Part shown: one piece after another, positions 9,391 through 21,052 of the stretch
Layout of the letters: each line of letters begins with the position of its first letter
Position numbering within the stretch: the first letter of the stretch is position 1
NCBI GenBank assembly: GCA_961205875.1
Contig: OY540809.1
Coordinates: 14,644,267-14,708,266 of the forward strand
From: Sialis fuliginosa
Taxonomy: Eukaryota > Arthropoda > Insecta > Megaloptera > Sialidae
DNA: 64,000 nucleotides
Direction: 5' to 3'
Made by a program: the position numbers and the translations under genes
The notes under the pieces: generated by a model
Told to the model about the DNA's origin: nothing
The model's input: the letters and a program-made list of their open reading frames with translations, nothing else
Database searches by the model: none

Positions 9391-10470
9391 TTCCAAACAC
9401 AGTTTATTACAAGTGTTTTGTTGTTGTTTATTAGTTGACAAAGTTGTACAAATAAGTCGCATTGCAAGCGGTTGCACGTTGTATTAGACATTTTTACGAC
9501 TTGTATACGAATTGCTTTTGCTGTTCCCGTCCTGAAAATGGCACTGCAACGAAACAATGTAAAACCAGTAAAAACTTGGCGTATACCCAAATGCCTAATA
9601 CTGTTTACGCTGCAACTTTACTATTAAGTTTCTTCGATAATGGAAAATAAAGAAAATTTAATTATACATACATATATCTAATAAAAAAATTCGTAAATTA
9701 TAGAGGTGACATTTTATATATTTTAGATATTTTATGTGCCGATAATTTTACCGTTGTTTTTTGAGTTTTGGGGTAACTAACATAACGTTCTTCCTCTAAG
9801 GAAGATAAAAAATAATCGACTCACTGGACAAGATAAACGTAAAAAAATGGAAAAAATCGAAGCTCTTTTGCCAGACTGCTCGGGCTATAATAACTCAAAA
9901 ACTACTAAACCAATTAAGCTGAAATTTTTAGTACATATGAAAAATTACTTGCCCCTTCTAGGAAAAAATAAATAATCTCGAAAAGGTGTTATTTGCCGAA
10001 ATTAAAACAAAAATATGTCACAAATTTTATTTATCTTTCTATATGCACATATCAAAATATGTATCTTTAAAAAAATATTTACTTTGAAAAAATTGATTTC
10101 TATTTTAGTCGTAGAATTTTTGACATAAAACATACCCATAAACTCATATGAATTTAAAAATAACATCACATTTGCAATAAAAATCTAAATATATGAAAGA
10201 ACTCGTATGAATTTGAAATGCATATCATGTTTTACCACAAAATTCACTAAGCACGCCACTGAAATGAAAAAAACTTATTCAAAATTCATACACGCACCAC
10301 TGCATACAGCGCCATAGGGTCAAATACAAAAAATATAAAAACAATTTTATTCTTATATATTCTTAGAATAAATCAATACCGCTTGAATAAGAACACAATT
10401 CTTTTATTTTATCAATTTGATCACGTATCTATAGTGTGTATAAATGTAACCACACATACATTTATTATAA
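9391..10470. other. AT-rich sequence with tail-like fragments
   Basis: 'aactactaaaccaattaagc' near 9898 resembles a retroelement tail. 'gcacgccactg' at 10252-10262 reads, reverse complemented, as the hAT-like end CAGTGGCGTGC also seen at 41019. No complete element is delimited. Confidence 0.4.
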
Positions 10471-10738
10471 AACTAGCGCATTGGACCCGATGTCACCCGG
10501 GAATATAAATCTTATCTGTAATAAACATATTAAACATTGTTTTCACTTATCGCTAACTATATTTACGCAGTGCACGTAAAGATATCTCTCCGATGATTGT
10601 TTTTTTTCCGACATGACTAAATATACACAAAATATCCATAAATTATACATCTAAATCTTCCTCGTGAAACACTCTATCCAATAGAGAAAACCGGAATAAA
10701 ATCCGTTCAGTAGTTACTGAAAAAATCCTGCACAGGCA
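10471..10738 (+). mobile_element. SINE-like repeat, family D copy 1
   Basis: Starts 'actagcgcattggacccgat', continues 'ttatctgtaataaac', 'tttcacttatcgctaacta', 'cgatgattg', 'cctcgtgaaacactctat', 'ccggaataaaatccgttcag' and ends 'tagttactgaaaaaatcctg'. Relatives are at 23961-24775 and 50431-50722, with a 5' fragment at 38446-38480 on the opposite strand. Lengths of about 270-290 bp and a 3' 'cagacagac' tail fit a SINE or another short non-autonomous element. No pol III A/B boxes were recognised. Confidence 0.7.
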
Positions 10739-11012
10739 TTGTTTTCCAAAAAATGTTAGTTAGCAGATATTGTCAAAAATTATGTTTTGTTGTTTACATA
10801 TTTTAACAAACATACTCCTGTAAAACTATTACGCATAACCCTGTAAAAATAAAATGAGATTAAAAATTAACGAACAATTATTTAAGTTGTTTAAAATTCC
10901 ACGCACTGTTTCGTCTCTAAATAAAATAGAAGCAATCAACGGACACTTGAGGCTGATTGGTTTGCCTAAATATCGTATGATACGTTATTAAAATTTAATC
11001 TTATTAATTTAG

Positions 11013-11150
11013 GATCGCATTTCGTCGCCGCCCCTTGACCTCGTCCGCCCGTGTCGCAGAGTGCCAGGTGGTCACACCACTAGCACGTTCTACGAATGCC
11101 CCTTTAGAATGTACATGAGCTGTTTTTTGGATGGTGGCTTGCATTAAAAC
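11013..11150. other. GC-rich island of unknown nature
   Basis: 'ttcgtcgccgccccttgacc' followed by 'tcgtccgcccgtgtcgcag' and 'tgccaggtggtcacaccac' contrasts sharply with the AT-rich surroundings. No long open frame, tRNA arms or TIR were recognised. It could be a fragment of a GC-rich repeat or of an exon. Confidence 0.4.
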
Positions 11151-11397
11151 TGTGACCACTAAAATTTTTTATCAGATTTTCTTTCTAATAATTTTGATAT
11201 ATGTATGTTTTTATTAAATTTTTGCTTACATGAGAGATTTAAATATTTTAATGATATATGTGATGATACGTTGGCTAAATAATTAATCAATTATTATGCA
11301 ATTTACTCGTATAAGAACTTTTTTGTATTTATATTTGAATTGTTATCGTCAATTTTTTTTAATTCGTTATTTTTTTTATAAAATTAAAAAATAATAA

Positions 11398-11673
11398 TGT
11401 CCGGTATTATAAAGGAGCTAGCAAATTTGCTAGCTAACAAGCACTTTCAAATGGGGTATTAATTCTGTGATATATCTATAGAATTTAGACTCTGACGGTA
11501 TAAAATAATTTTCATAATATCGCCACTGTTTTAAGGTTTTTACATACAACGCCTGCGCGAAAATTTTCAAACACTTCATGAAACTTAATGAGAACTGTCA
11601 GATAGGTTTGAAACTTCATTTGGAAGTGCCTGCTAGCTAGAAAATTTTGCTAGCTCGTTTATAATACCGGACC
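11398..11673. mobile_element. Harbinger-like MITE copy 1, TAA-flanked
   Basis: The left end is TGTCCGGTATTATAAAGGAG. The reverse complement of the right end is GGTCCGGTATTATAAACGAG. Similarity continues through 'ctagcaaattt', 'ctagctaacaagcactt' and 'tcaaatg' to about 58 bp. TAA lies immediately outside both ends (11395-11397 and 11674-11676). A 3-bp TWA duplication is the hallmark of PIF/Harbinger elements. The TIR sequence itself is not one I know. The element is 276 bp and noncoding. A second full copy (17759-18084) lies in the opposite orientation. Confidence 0.75.
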
Positions 11674-12364
11674 TAATATTTTCTATGTATTATTTGGCTA
11701 AATCTGAGGACAAAATAAATTTTAATATAAAATTATAAAAAAAAAGAAAATATCAACTTCTTGAAAATGTTCTTAATTATGGTGTACTTTGGGCATCATT
11801 ACTGTAGATCCTAGATGATATTTTGAAAAAAAAAATTGTAAAAAGTATAACTTACCATTTTTATAACAAATAGCAGTAAAACTAATTGCGTAAAAGTAAA
11901 AAATTATCTAACCATTCATAGTTATCAAAATTGATATACGTTTCATATATACTATATATTTTAAATGTCCAGATAAGGGTGAATACTGTCCTTAAAAATT
12001 ATATTTTCTTACTTGAATGATTGCTTGACATTAAGTATTTTATTTTACTCATAAAATGTTTTTTTTCTATGCACTTTTTGTAAATTTAAAAATATCACAA
12101 AAATATTGTGACAGGAAGTTTTATTTAAAAGTTATTTTGGCAAAAGTGATGCAAAATGTTTTATATTTATGTGTACAGGGACGGATTTGATTGATTGAGA
12201 GCCCCACCAATTTTTTTTTAGATCTAAATCAGCATTAAAAAAGACTTAATTGTAATTAATAATATGTGCTACCTCCTTTTCGATAATATTTTGTAAAAAT
12301 TGGCTCAAAATTTCATGTAGTTTGCATTAACTAGACAAAAAGTCAAACTAACATAATCGAAAAA
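11674..12364. other. AT-rich sequence with a solo hAT-like end
   Basis: 'cagggacggatttg' at about 12177 followed by 'agagcccc' resembles the CAGGGCCGGATTAA..GGGGCCC end of the hAT MITE at 38908. No partner end was seen. Confidence 0.4.
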
Positions 12365-12475
12365 ATTAAAAAAAACTATACGATACGGAACACTAATACG
12401 TGAGACTTGACTTTTGTCGCAATTGACAATTTTTTTGTAATACACAGTTGTTGAGTTATTTCTGACACGCTCTTA
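12365..12475 (+). repeat. Dispersed repeat P, short copy
   Basis: 'acgatacggaacactaatac', 'gtgagac' and 'ttgacaatttttttgtaata' match in order the 3' part of 12995-13255 ('acggtacaggacacttatac', 'gcgagtc', 'ttgacaattttttttta'). Confidence 0.5.
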
Positions 12476-12994
12476 TTTGAGAGACGTATGTATATGAATA
12501 AATAATAAACAAAAATATATTAAATTTCATACATTCTGAAATTCCCTGAATTCCTGCTCTGTATTAAAACATGCGTAAATAACATATAAGATTGTGTATA
12601 AGTACATACATATTTAACGATTTATTAGTATATGTTTAGTATTTAGCACAGAAGGTTTTTTGTTGCGAAGATCGAAAAGTTAAAAGGCATTCGATAAGTA
12701 ATTTTTTGTAGCATCTATGAATTTATTTCAAAATGAATTTTGTTCACTTATAAAACGCCTTCATAAATTGATAAGATGAAAATTTTAGTAAACTAGCTAT
12801 AACACGAAAATGGTTTTTAATAAAAAATTCATGAAATATTGAAACTCTTGTACGTATTGTTGTAAGTGAAAAAGTTTGATAAGAAAAAAATATATCGAAT
12901 CGAGTCATATTTTTTATTTATCTATTCTAATAATTTATGTTTTTAAAATTTCCTATATACAACTGAAGAAAGAATTATATTTTGTGATTTGTGT

Positions 12995-13255
12995 ATTATT
13001 AGGACTGCACACGAGATGGTACGAGGATTAGATAAGTCTCGTCTCGTCTGTATTTGTGTTAATCTTAAATTACAAAAAATATCTTTTTATAGGTTTACAA
13101 AAAAATCGTACGAGACTCACCTTAACATTGTCTTGAAAAAATATTAAAAAACATAAGTGTTTCTTAGCTTTGCTAAAATTAATAAATAAATTGTACGGTA
13201 CAGGACACTTATACGCGAGTCTCGATTCGCACTTGACAATTTTTTTTTAATTCTG
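12995..13255 (+). repeat. Dispersed repeat P, longer copy
   Basis: Contains 'gtctcgtctcgtctg', a palindromic flavour of CGAGAC/GTCTCG motifs, and 'tcgtacgagactc'. It ends with the segment shared with 12365-12475. The sequence starts 'aggactgcacacgagatg'. No TIR or TSD could be fixed. Unclassified. Confidence 0.45.
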
Positions 13256-13261
13256 ATTTAA

Positions 13262-14478
13262 TTTTAGCCGACGCGTGATATTATTTATAAACTAGTGGGT
13301 TTGCACCTGGGTGCTTCGCAGTTCTAAAATTTTAATAGTAATTGAAAATTTATGCTTTCCTACGTCACAAAATGACAGCAATCATAATTATTCATATTAC
13401 ATCATGTATTAATATGTGGTTTAAATATAGAATTTAAAATTTTTGACGTATTAAATATTTCAATAGTTTTTTTTAGGTTTGTAATTAATTTCATTTTTTG
13501 CTTTGCAGCCAGCTTCATACGTTATATGACAGACGAATTAGTTATGAAGTTAACAAAAAAATAATTGAAAAATATCCCAAATTGCATTTTCTATCTTCAG
13601 TAAAAATCATTCACAAAAGAGGAAAAAAATTCTAAAATTAATTACAAACAAATACCGTTGAATTTAACGAAATATATGATTGACACCAACAAAAATTATT
13701 ATATCAATGGTAAAAGCACGAACATATGACTTGAATTACCATTTTTATATTATATTTTTTTGAAATTAAAATTAAAATCGAACAATAGCTCACACACACA
13801 TACACACACACACGGGCACGTATCGTCCAAGTGTCATAAATATTCTCATCTGTCAGAAATGAATTATTTTGTAACGAGTACCATACGGGCCCCAATTCAT
13901 CATTCCCGTTTGAACGAAATCAGGGAGTAGAAAATTAAGTTTAAAAGCGATCGCTAAAACATCATAAATATGTCCGGTATGACATACGTTCTATTTTATC
14001 ACACACTATATTCTGTTTGTGTGCGGGGGTGGAGGGGTAAGGGGGGTAGCCCTTGACAAATTGACGAATTGTTTATTTAGTATACGTACATCTCTGATTT
14101 AAATTGTAAAGTTCATATGACGAGCGATTTTTTCCCTGAATATTGTGATTAATTGTCTACTTTGGAAATTCGGTTTGTGTGTGTTAATAAATGATATTTT
14201 TCGCCTGATCTATGGATGTTGTCTCGCGTTTGAAGTATATTTTTGAATATTTTATCAGGTTTTTTGTATTTTATGAATATAATTGCTGAAAGTTTAAGTG
14301 TAATTTGATATTTGAGTTATTGACATGATTTTGATATTTATATTATTTTAGTTTTTTATTCTCTTTAAACCAATAAAGAATAACTGTCAAGTATTATCAA
14401 TTAATTTAATGCTCTTCTAGTGCTAAATGCTCTTTTAAAATAGATTTGGTATATTACCAACGTGATTAAATTGTCATC
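13262..14478. other. AT-rich sequence with one tail-like motif and a short CA tract
   Basis: 'actagtgggtttgcacctgg' followed by 'gtgcttcgcagttct' (13292-13328) is typical of degraded insect repeat boundaries, and a similar 'ggtgctttgcaagttctacg' occurs near 15245. An interrupted CA repeat lies at 13793-13813. A G-rich patch lies at 14020-14050. No coding signal. Confidence 0.45.
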
Positions 14479-14775
14479 CATACTAATATTATAAACCAAC
14501 ATTGTGTCTGTGTCTGTCTGCTTGTTTATTATCTTTTCACTGCTAAATCCCTGAATTGATCTTGATAAAATTTGGCAGAGAGATATCTTGAATCCTAAAG
14601 AAGAACATAGGTTACTTTGCACCCCAAAAATAGATAATAAAAATGGGTGTGTGACATTTGTACGCGCGATAAGTTAGGTTAGTTTAACGACATCTATCGT
14701 GCAAATGCGAAATTAAGAACCTGTTTTATCAACTATCATGCAAAAATCTGTTTTATTTATCTTATTATTTACCTA
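14479..14775 (+). mobile_element. Family F tail copy 2
   Basis: Begins 'tactaatattataaacc' and 'gtctgtgtctgtctgcttg'. It continues 'ccctgaattgatcttgataa' and 'aatttggcagagagata', then 'ggttactttgcaccccaaaa', 'aaaatgggtgtgtgacat', 'acatctatcgtgcaaatgcg' and 'aactatcatgc'. The second half matches 23130-23255 closely. Noncoding insect dispersed repeat. Confidence 0.7.
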
Positions 14776-15664
14776 ATCTAACTTCATGTGACCAACCATA
14801 ATTCTTTGCATTAATTTAAAAGTATAATATTAAAGTATACTTTCTTACTATAAAGTATAAGCAAGTATTGTACACGTATTTTTTTTTACCTCGTGCACCC
14901 TTACAAATAAAAGTAGCCATTTTTGTTTCATTTTAAATCGGCGAAAAGATTTCAATCTTTCAAACGATTTTTTATTTATTGATATACGACAATTTTTACC
15001 CTAATTACCCTCTTAGCTCTCCTTCCTCCCTGCCTTTGGTATATTAAATCGCTCTTTTGAAATAGCATTTTTTGTTTGTTTGGTATATCATCGACTTATC
15101 GATTAAGAACCAAAGTTAGCTATATATTTTCACTTCCGGATAACTCAACACAACCCAACTGAAATTTAATTAGTTTATAACCAGTACACGCATACAAAGA
15201 CAATTGTAAACACTATCTCGCTGTAATTAGATACATCTCCTCTCGGTGCTTTGCAAGTTCTACGTCACAAAAAACGATCAAAAACATTAAGACAGCTATT
15301 TTAAATAATGGTGCAATTAAAATGAAATATCTTCCAAATAATATTTACGAGCTATGGAAGGGAATTATGGTAACTGTGCTTTGCGGGACACACTGCAACG
15401 CTGCCTTATATTTGGATTTATGCTCTGATACCTTTATAAAATATAGAAGAGAGAAAAAACCCATTCCAAAGCAATCTCTATATGTATACGTGTACAGTGT
15501 TTGTATTGCATCAGTGTCGACATGAATTGTATCGGAGCATTTACTGTATTTGTTGTAAATGTATTACATACTTTGTATATACGGATATAGAATTGAACAT
15601 AGGGAAATCAATGCTGTCTCAGATACATGCAAATACAAATTCTTAAGTGGAACTTTTTTTAGCA
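14776..15664. other. AT-rich sequence, nothing recognised
   Basis: A 67-codon plus-strand open stretch at 15322-15525 shows no recognisable domain. It lies downstream of a repeat-like 'ggtgctttgcaagttctacg' motif and is likely chance. Confidence 0.4.
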
Positions 15665-15800
15665 AGCTAGTGAATTGGAATGACCTCGACACGTTTTAAA
15701 ATACGACAGGTTTTCAAGATGAAACGCTAAGGAGAGTGTACAGTGTACATATGCGTGAGGGAGCGATGAGTATATGTATAAGAGAAAGATAGATGAAATG
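15665..15800 (+). repeat. Family H single unit, copy 2
   Basis: 'ctagtgaattggaatgacct', 'cgacacgtttta' and 'acgacaggttttcaagatga' lead into 'cgctaaggagagtg', then 'tatgcgtgagggagcgatga' and 'gtatatgtataagagaaaga'. This is the same leader and unit as the array at 5037-5330, but with only one unit. Confidence 0.7.
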
Positions 15801-16023
15801 AAAAAATAGATTTTTTAAACTGCCATAACTTTTTTTGCAAATGTAGATAGCAACTTATTGTTGTATATTACTTTTCATTTTCGAGTTACAAGTCCTGAGT
15901 TTAGTTTTTTATATGGGGGATTAGGTTAGTAATGACATTTTTGATCGTGTTTTTTTTACTCTGATTATCAACGATATGTTGAAAATTAAGAAACAGAGAT
16001 ATTTTTACAAAAGTGAATAAAAA

Positions 16024-16200
16024 CCATACTAATATTATAAACGCGAAAGTAACTATTTTTTTCACGGCTAAACCAGAGAACCGATATTGATGAAATTTGG
16101 CATGGATATAGTTTGTATTCTGAGGAAGGATAGTCTACTTTGTATCTCGATAAAAAAATACAAATTCCACACGGACGAAGTCACGGGTAACAACTATAGT
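16024..16200 (+). mobile_element. Family F tail copy 3, internally short
   Basis: 'catactaatattataaacgc', 'cacggctaaaccagagaacc', 'gatattgatgaaatttggca', 'gaggaaggatagtctacttt', then 'acacggacgaagtcacgggt' and 'aacaactatagt'. Both ends of the family are present within about 175 bp, which defines its boundaries well. Confidence 0.7.
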
Positions 16201-16985
16201 CCGTAATAAATACATATATTAAAAATCTCGAAATAAATGGAGTAAAAATGGCAACTTCAGTTTGATAATAAATTTTACATCTTAAACTTGAAAATCTTCT
16301 TCATTTCCTCCATTTTCTTTAAAATTCATTATCCGTAAGTAGCAGCAGCGAGAGAGAGAGAGAGATAAAGAGAATGAGAATGATAAAGATATATATAAAA
16401 GAGTAAACGTATACGCAGACAGTACAATTAGATGTTGACAAAGAGACATGTAATATGGCTGTGTAACAATGGCATTCGTTATGATAATTAGAACATGCCC
16501 TTTATTCACTTATGATCCTTACGCACGCAGTAAAGCTAACTTGATTCCGGCCGACTACAATTACGCGACATTAAAATGACTGAAATAGCCGAAAATGCGA
16601 AATAACTAGATGGGAACTCAGGCACATATACGAGGGTGTAGGAAGACATATGTTTTAAAATTATCAGGTAAGTAGTTGTAGGATTAGAAATAAACACTTT
16701 AGAAATTTTAATTCCAAATTTTACTAGGTAAAATTTGCTAGTTCTCTTGGAGTTCTTTATAGATAGTTGCATGCGCAGAAAGTTGGTTTTTACCGTTTTT
16801 ACTCAAGGGTGGTAAATACACTAGTAAATATACCTTACATTCCTCTGTATAAGTCTTGAGGCTTCCGCGGTGATCTTGATATGGATCTTGGCTTCTTAAG
16901 CCGTGTCGATTTGGTCGTGTTTACATACCTTTGTTTTTACTTACTATGCATGCAACTATCTAAAAAAAACAGAGAACTGTCATGT
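16201..16985. other. AT-rich sequence with a GA microsatellite
   Basis: A (GA)n tract with purine flanks lies at about 16350-16378. A CAG|GTAAGT junction occurs at 16665-16673, but its upstream tract is purine-mixed. No gene recognised. Confidence 0.4.
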
Positions 16986-16988
16986 AAG

Positions 16989-17056
16989 ATTTATACCCCG
17001 TTTGAAAGTGTTTGCAGGCTTGCAAATATTTATTAGCTTGGCTGTAATACCGGACA
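16989..17056 (-). mobile_element. Harbinger-like family, one end only
   Basis: Reverse complement: TGTCCGGTATTACAGCCAAG, then 'gctaataaatatttgcaag' and 'caaacactttcaaacggggta'. These align with the left end of 11398-11673 ('caagcactttcaaatggggta'). TTA follows the end at 17057-17059, consistent with a TWA target. No second end was confirmed nearby. Confidence 0.6.
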
Positions 17057-17758
17057 TTAGCCGAGTAAAATTAGAATATGAAAGGCAAAAATTATATAAA
17101 AGTTATTAACAAGCTAGATTTTTGTGTGGATCTTTATTTTTAGTTTTCAACAAATCCTCAAAAGTCTCCATCGATAGCACCCTCACAATTTTTTTATATG
17201 GGGTGAAAGTGGCTAAAATAAAGAAAAAGAGTTACTACCGAAATTGGAGCATGTAAAATTTTCTATAAAAAGGGTTCTTTGACTTTTTCCGTATATCTAA
17301 TCGTTTTGGTTACTGTTGAAAATTATAATCTTTACCGAGGAAATTTGGACAGTCGAGTTTATTTTAAAGGAGCAACATCACATTTAGGACCTAACATTTG
17401 TCCTAGATTTTCAACCCTCTAAACGTTCTCTAACACACGACCTTGTACACACACCCATCCACCCACAGACACACACTCGCACACAAAGTTATTGTTTGTT
17501 TGTAATTTACATGTAAAATGATGTGGCTCTCTCAGAGGGTATGTTGTATAAAATGACGCGCTAGCGTTTCATTTATGAGTGAATCAGACGGTATATTAAT
17601 GGAACTGTGTAACGCGGGACCTAATCATTGTCTTAATTTGATATTTTCACGCACACTCTATTAATAATTACGCTATGGTCACGCTGGTATTGTTATGAAT
17701 TAATGGAATTCTCGAGATATGAGGTGGAATTTTATGAATTGTATGTTAATTAGTTTAA
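17057..17758. other. AT-rich sequence, nothing recognised
   Basis: An interrupted CA-rich patch at 17447-17484 is the only notable feature. Confidence 0.45.
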
Positions 17759-18084
17759 TGTCCGGTATTATAAAGGAGCTAACATACATATATGACAGTT
17801 TACTTGAAGTATCATGAAGTGTTTGACACGTTTCTCACACGCGCGGTATGAAAACACCAACGGTATTAAAACAGTGGTCATATTATGAAAATGATCTCCT
17901 ACGGTCAGAGTCACCAACACCAACTGTGTTATAATAAATACGAGTATGTAAAAAGTATTACTGATCTAAATTCTACAACAAATCCATAGATAATAACACA
18001 TAATTAATACCCCCATGAAAGTGTCTGTTAACTTGTTAGCTAACAATTGATATTAGCTTCTTTATAAATTTATAATATTGGATG
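17759..18084. mobile_element. Harbinger-like MITE copy 2, TAA-flanked
   Basis: The left end is identical to copy 1 for TGTCCGGTATTATAAAGGAG. The right end is mutated ('ataatattggatg'). TAA lies outside both ends (17756-17758 and 18085-18087). Internal landmarks (cacttcatga..cttaa..actgtca, tgacggtata/ggagatcat, cactgttttaa) match copy 1 as its reverse complement, showing the same element inserted in the opposite orientation. It is 326 bp against 276 bp in copy 1. Confidence 0.75.
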
Positions 18085-18749
18085 TAAGTATACATTTTTT
18101 TTAATAAATGGCTTCGTGTAAATATTTGTTGAGGGACATTGTTAGAAAAATAGGAGCAAATTTTGATATAATAAAAAAGTGAGTTATTTTATTTGTTTGG
18201 TTCATTTGCGATTTGAGCTTTCGAAAAGTGACAGTTACATCAAAATCGGTTCAATAGTTAACAAGAAACAAACATGAAATATACAATTTATTACGTTTTA
18301 AAAAGTACCAAAGGGTATATTTTTAGGAATTTAATTTTATTGTGATGAAACATACATATACAATGAAAAACCTTTTTTTTAATTCATTGTGAACTGGTAC
18401 AAATAATTTTGTTGCAAACATTACAGTAAAAATAATAAATAATCGGTATTGCAGTAATGAAAATATGATTATCGAATTGTTTATTTTTATAACTCTGAAT
18501 TCAATGAAATGGCAAAACCATTGAACGGGTTAAACTTCCGCGTTGTGATTTCCAAATCATTATAGCGCAGGGGTGGCCAAAGTTGAACTTTTATAAAATT
18601 AAATCATTTAAAATGATTTACCAAAAATTTTATACATATGTTTTAATAAAATTATAATATCACAGTGAATTCTTTTTTCAATAATATTTTGCAGTTTGAG
18701 GTAAAGAATTCAGGCTTTAGAATTTTAGCATTGCAGTTTTATTTTTAAG
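18085..18749. other. AT-rich sequence with a solo hAT-like end
   Basis: 'caggggtggccaaag' near 18569 resembles hAT MITE ends, with no partner found. Nothing else recognised. Confidence 0.4.
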
Positions 18750-19152
18750 CGACTTCTAAAAAGGAGGTTCTCAATTCGACAATATATATTTTTATGTATT
18801 GTTTGGGCATAAAACTCCAACAAATATGCGTCGATTTGGACGATTTTTATTTGTTTGAAAGAGTATACTCCCGAGGTGGTCTCATATAAATTTTATCAGA
18901 ATCTCATCATAGACATTAAAGATACGCCACTAAAAAAGGAAAAAATAAAACCGAAAACCCAAAAAAATTCTGAAAAGTATGCCTTATTAATAAATTTAAC
19001 AGTTTTTAAAGTCGATGCCAAGTCAAAAAAAACTTTTTAAGAAAGAAAAAAATAAAACTGACTTCAAGAACTATTAAATTTAATTATTATATACTTTTCA
19101 GTATGTTTAGGGCTTTTTTAAAGTCGGTTTTATTTTTTCCTTAACATTTTTT
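18750..19152 (+). mobile_element. Family G repeat (AAACCGACTTC type), copy 1
   Basis: 'gcgacttctaaaaaggaggt' with 'tctcaattcgac', then 'tatgtattgtttgggcata', 'gcgtcgatttggacgatttt', 'tactcccgaggtggtctcat', 'ataaattttatcag' and 'acgccactaaaaaaggaaa'. It ends 'aaagtcggttttattttttc'. The inner 'aaaataaaaccga' and the outer 'tcggttttatttttt' form an inverted repeat. This is a characteristic lepidopteran dispersed repeat. Other copies: 21561-21945, 43681-43945 (minus) and 62158-62418. Confidence 0.75.
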
Positions 19153-20039
19153 GATTCCAGTTTATACATCGCTTGTCTTATAAGCTGTTTCTGTTTGTTT
19201 GACTATTCCGACATGGCATAAAAACTACTGAACCAATTTTGATGGGATTTACACTCTTAAAAAGCCTAAGAGCCTGTAATTAATTTAGGCAGACCCGTAC
19301 TAAGAATTCAGAATGGATATTAAAAAAAAGAAGAAATTCAGGCGCCAAGAAATTTTAGTCTCCAGTCAGTATTTTGGCTCCTAAAAGTGTTTTATTTGGC
19401 TAGCCCTGGGGCATACCAAAGCACGCCTGGTTATTGATTTGTTGTGTTACAAAATCAAACTTGTTCCAGCTTTCAATAAATATTGTGTTCATATTAATTT
19501 GTGGATGTATGTGTACTATATGTACACATGTTTATTACATTAATTTGAATATAAATTTGACCTAACGTTAATTATTTCATTAGGGTACGCTTGTTGGATA
19601 TTAATTTAAATATAAATAGATCACAAATATTTATAAAAACGTTCACATACTTACATGAATTGGGTTTTAATTTTATGTTTCTGACATTTTAAATTAGTTC
19701 ATTAAAAAACAGTTATACTAAAATGTAATTTTTATTTGTTGGCTAATAAATAAAAAAATTTGGGTCATATTTAGGTGTGCATTAATTTATAAACTTTGAG
19801 AATTAATAACATTTTGCGTTTTGAGCATTAATTGTGATATTTTTAGTATTAAAATTCAATAATATTTGCGTTTATTTCAACTCTCTTGCGCTTTAAGTTT
19901 ATAAACATCTTTTAGGGGGAGGCATGATCCATAAAACTCTTACCCTTATTTAATTTTCTGTATTTTTTTCGGGGAGGGAAGGGGACATTACTATTGTCAT
20001 TTTTTTATTAAGGGCGTCGTAGATTTTTTTTATATCTAG
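19153..20039. other. AT-rich sequence with a retroelement-like tail
   Basis: 'ctgtttgtttgactattccg' and 'actactgaaccaattttgat' at 19188-19247 read as a family-N-like tail on the plus strand. The rest is unrecognised. Confidence 0.4.
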
Positions 20040-20180
20040 AAAAGTGGACTGTCAAAATGTAGATCTCAATTAGTAGAATGTGATACTATTTTTTTTTTTT
20101 TTCTTACTCAAAAATGCACTCGTAAGTAGGTTCCAAACAGTCCACGTAGTACATACTTCGGAACCTTTATGGCATACACC
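20040..20180 (-). mobile_element. Family L fragment, minus strand
   Basis: On the minus strand: 'ggttccgaagtatgtactac', 'gtggactgtttggaacc', 'gtgcatttttgagtaag', 'ctactaattgagatctacat' and 'tttgaca'. The same order on the plus strand occurs at 30368-30478. Confidence 0.65.
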
Positions 20181-20805
20181 CGTGTATGTCTTGACCGATT
20201 TTTTTTAAAATTAATTGTTTTCTTTGTTATAACTATATACATATGTATATTAAGAAAAAACTAATGTAAGGGTAGTGAGGTAGGTCACATTATACTTACG
20301 GGGGGGGGGATTTTGAAATCATCCATACGTAAAATTAATGGACACTCCTTTATTAAACCCGAGACTTAATAAATAAAGTTAATAGCATGAAACACTCTCA
20401 GTAAACACGAAAAATAAATGTTATCAAAAGAGCATAGCTTCGCAAGACGTCACAATAATACTATATTATCAAAATGTGAATTAAGCATCACATGACAAGT
20501 ATATTCGGCATAATGGCATTATTATTATTTATATAGAAAACGGTACAATACATATTCAATTTAGATTTGAATGTTTACAATAACAAAACAGATACCAATC
20601 AAGAAGCGAATACACGCACTTAATATTATTGTTGTGTTATATAAATACATATTAATTTAGTTGCTACTGTTACATATATAAATCAATATTACTTTAATAA
20701 TGCATTCAAAGGACAATATACTAATGATAAGTGACTATAATTTCTACGATATATCATATACAATGTATGCATCAATTAATAAAATAATTAAAAAAGATAC
20801 ACGTC
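20181..20805. other. AT-rich sequence, nothing recognised
   Basis: Contains a 9-10 G run near 20301. No coding or repeat partner found. Confidence 0.45.
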
Positions 20806-21052
20806 ACTGCTCAGCTATTTTGAGTGATAGCATGATTGTAGTCCACAGCACTACAATCGTGCTAAACTAAAATGTTAAGAAAGACATTAGAGCAGGTTTC
20901 ATCAAAATCGGTAGGTACAGTAGATTTCATGTAATATAATCTAACAAATTCTCTCGAACGTGATGTTAAATATCTTTCTTAACAGATAATAAGGAACACG
21001 TTGGTGAAAGATTAATCCAAATCGGTTCAGTACTTTTTGAGATCAGTATTAA
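20806..21052 (-). mobile_element. Family N repeat, minus strand, diverged
   Basis: 'ctgctcagctattttgagtg' with 'atagcatga' mirrors 1495-1525 in reverse, and 'aacacgttggtgaaag' followed by 'atccaaatcggttcagtac' mirrors the tail at 1425-1460. A second 'catcaaaatcggtaggtac' lies inside, suggesting two tails in tandem. Confidence 0.5.

Noticed and set aside
9222..9590. 122-codon minus-strand open frame as a gene
   Set aside because: It overlaps a fragment of repeat family A, has no recognisable domain and shows background composition.
16665..16673. CAG|GTAAGT as a second recursive splice site
   Set aside because: The upstream stretch (ttttaaaattat) is a poor pyrimidine tract and no downstream donor defines an exon.
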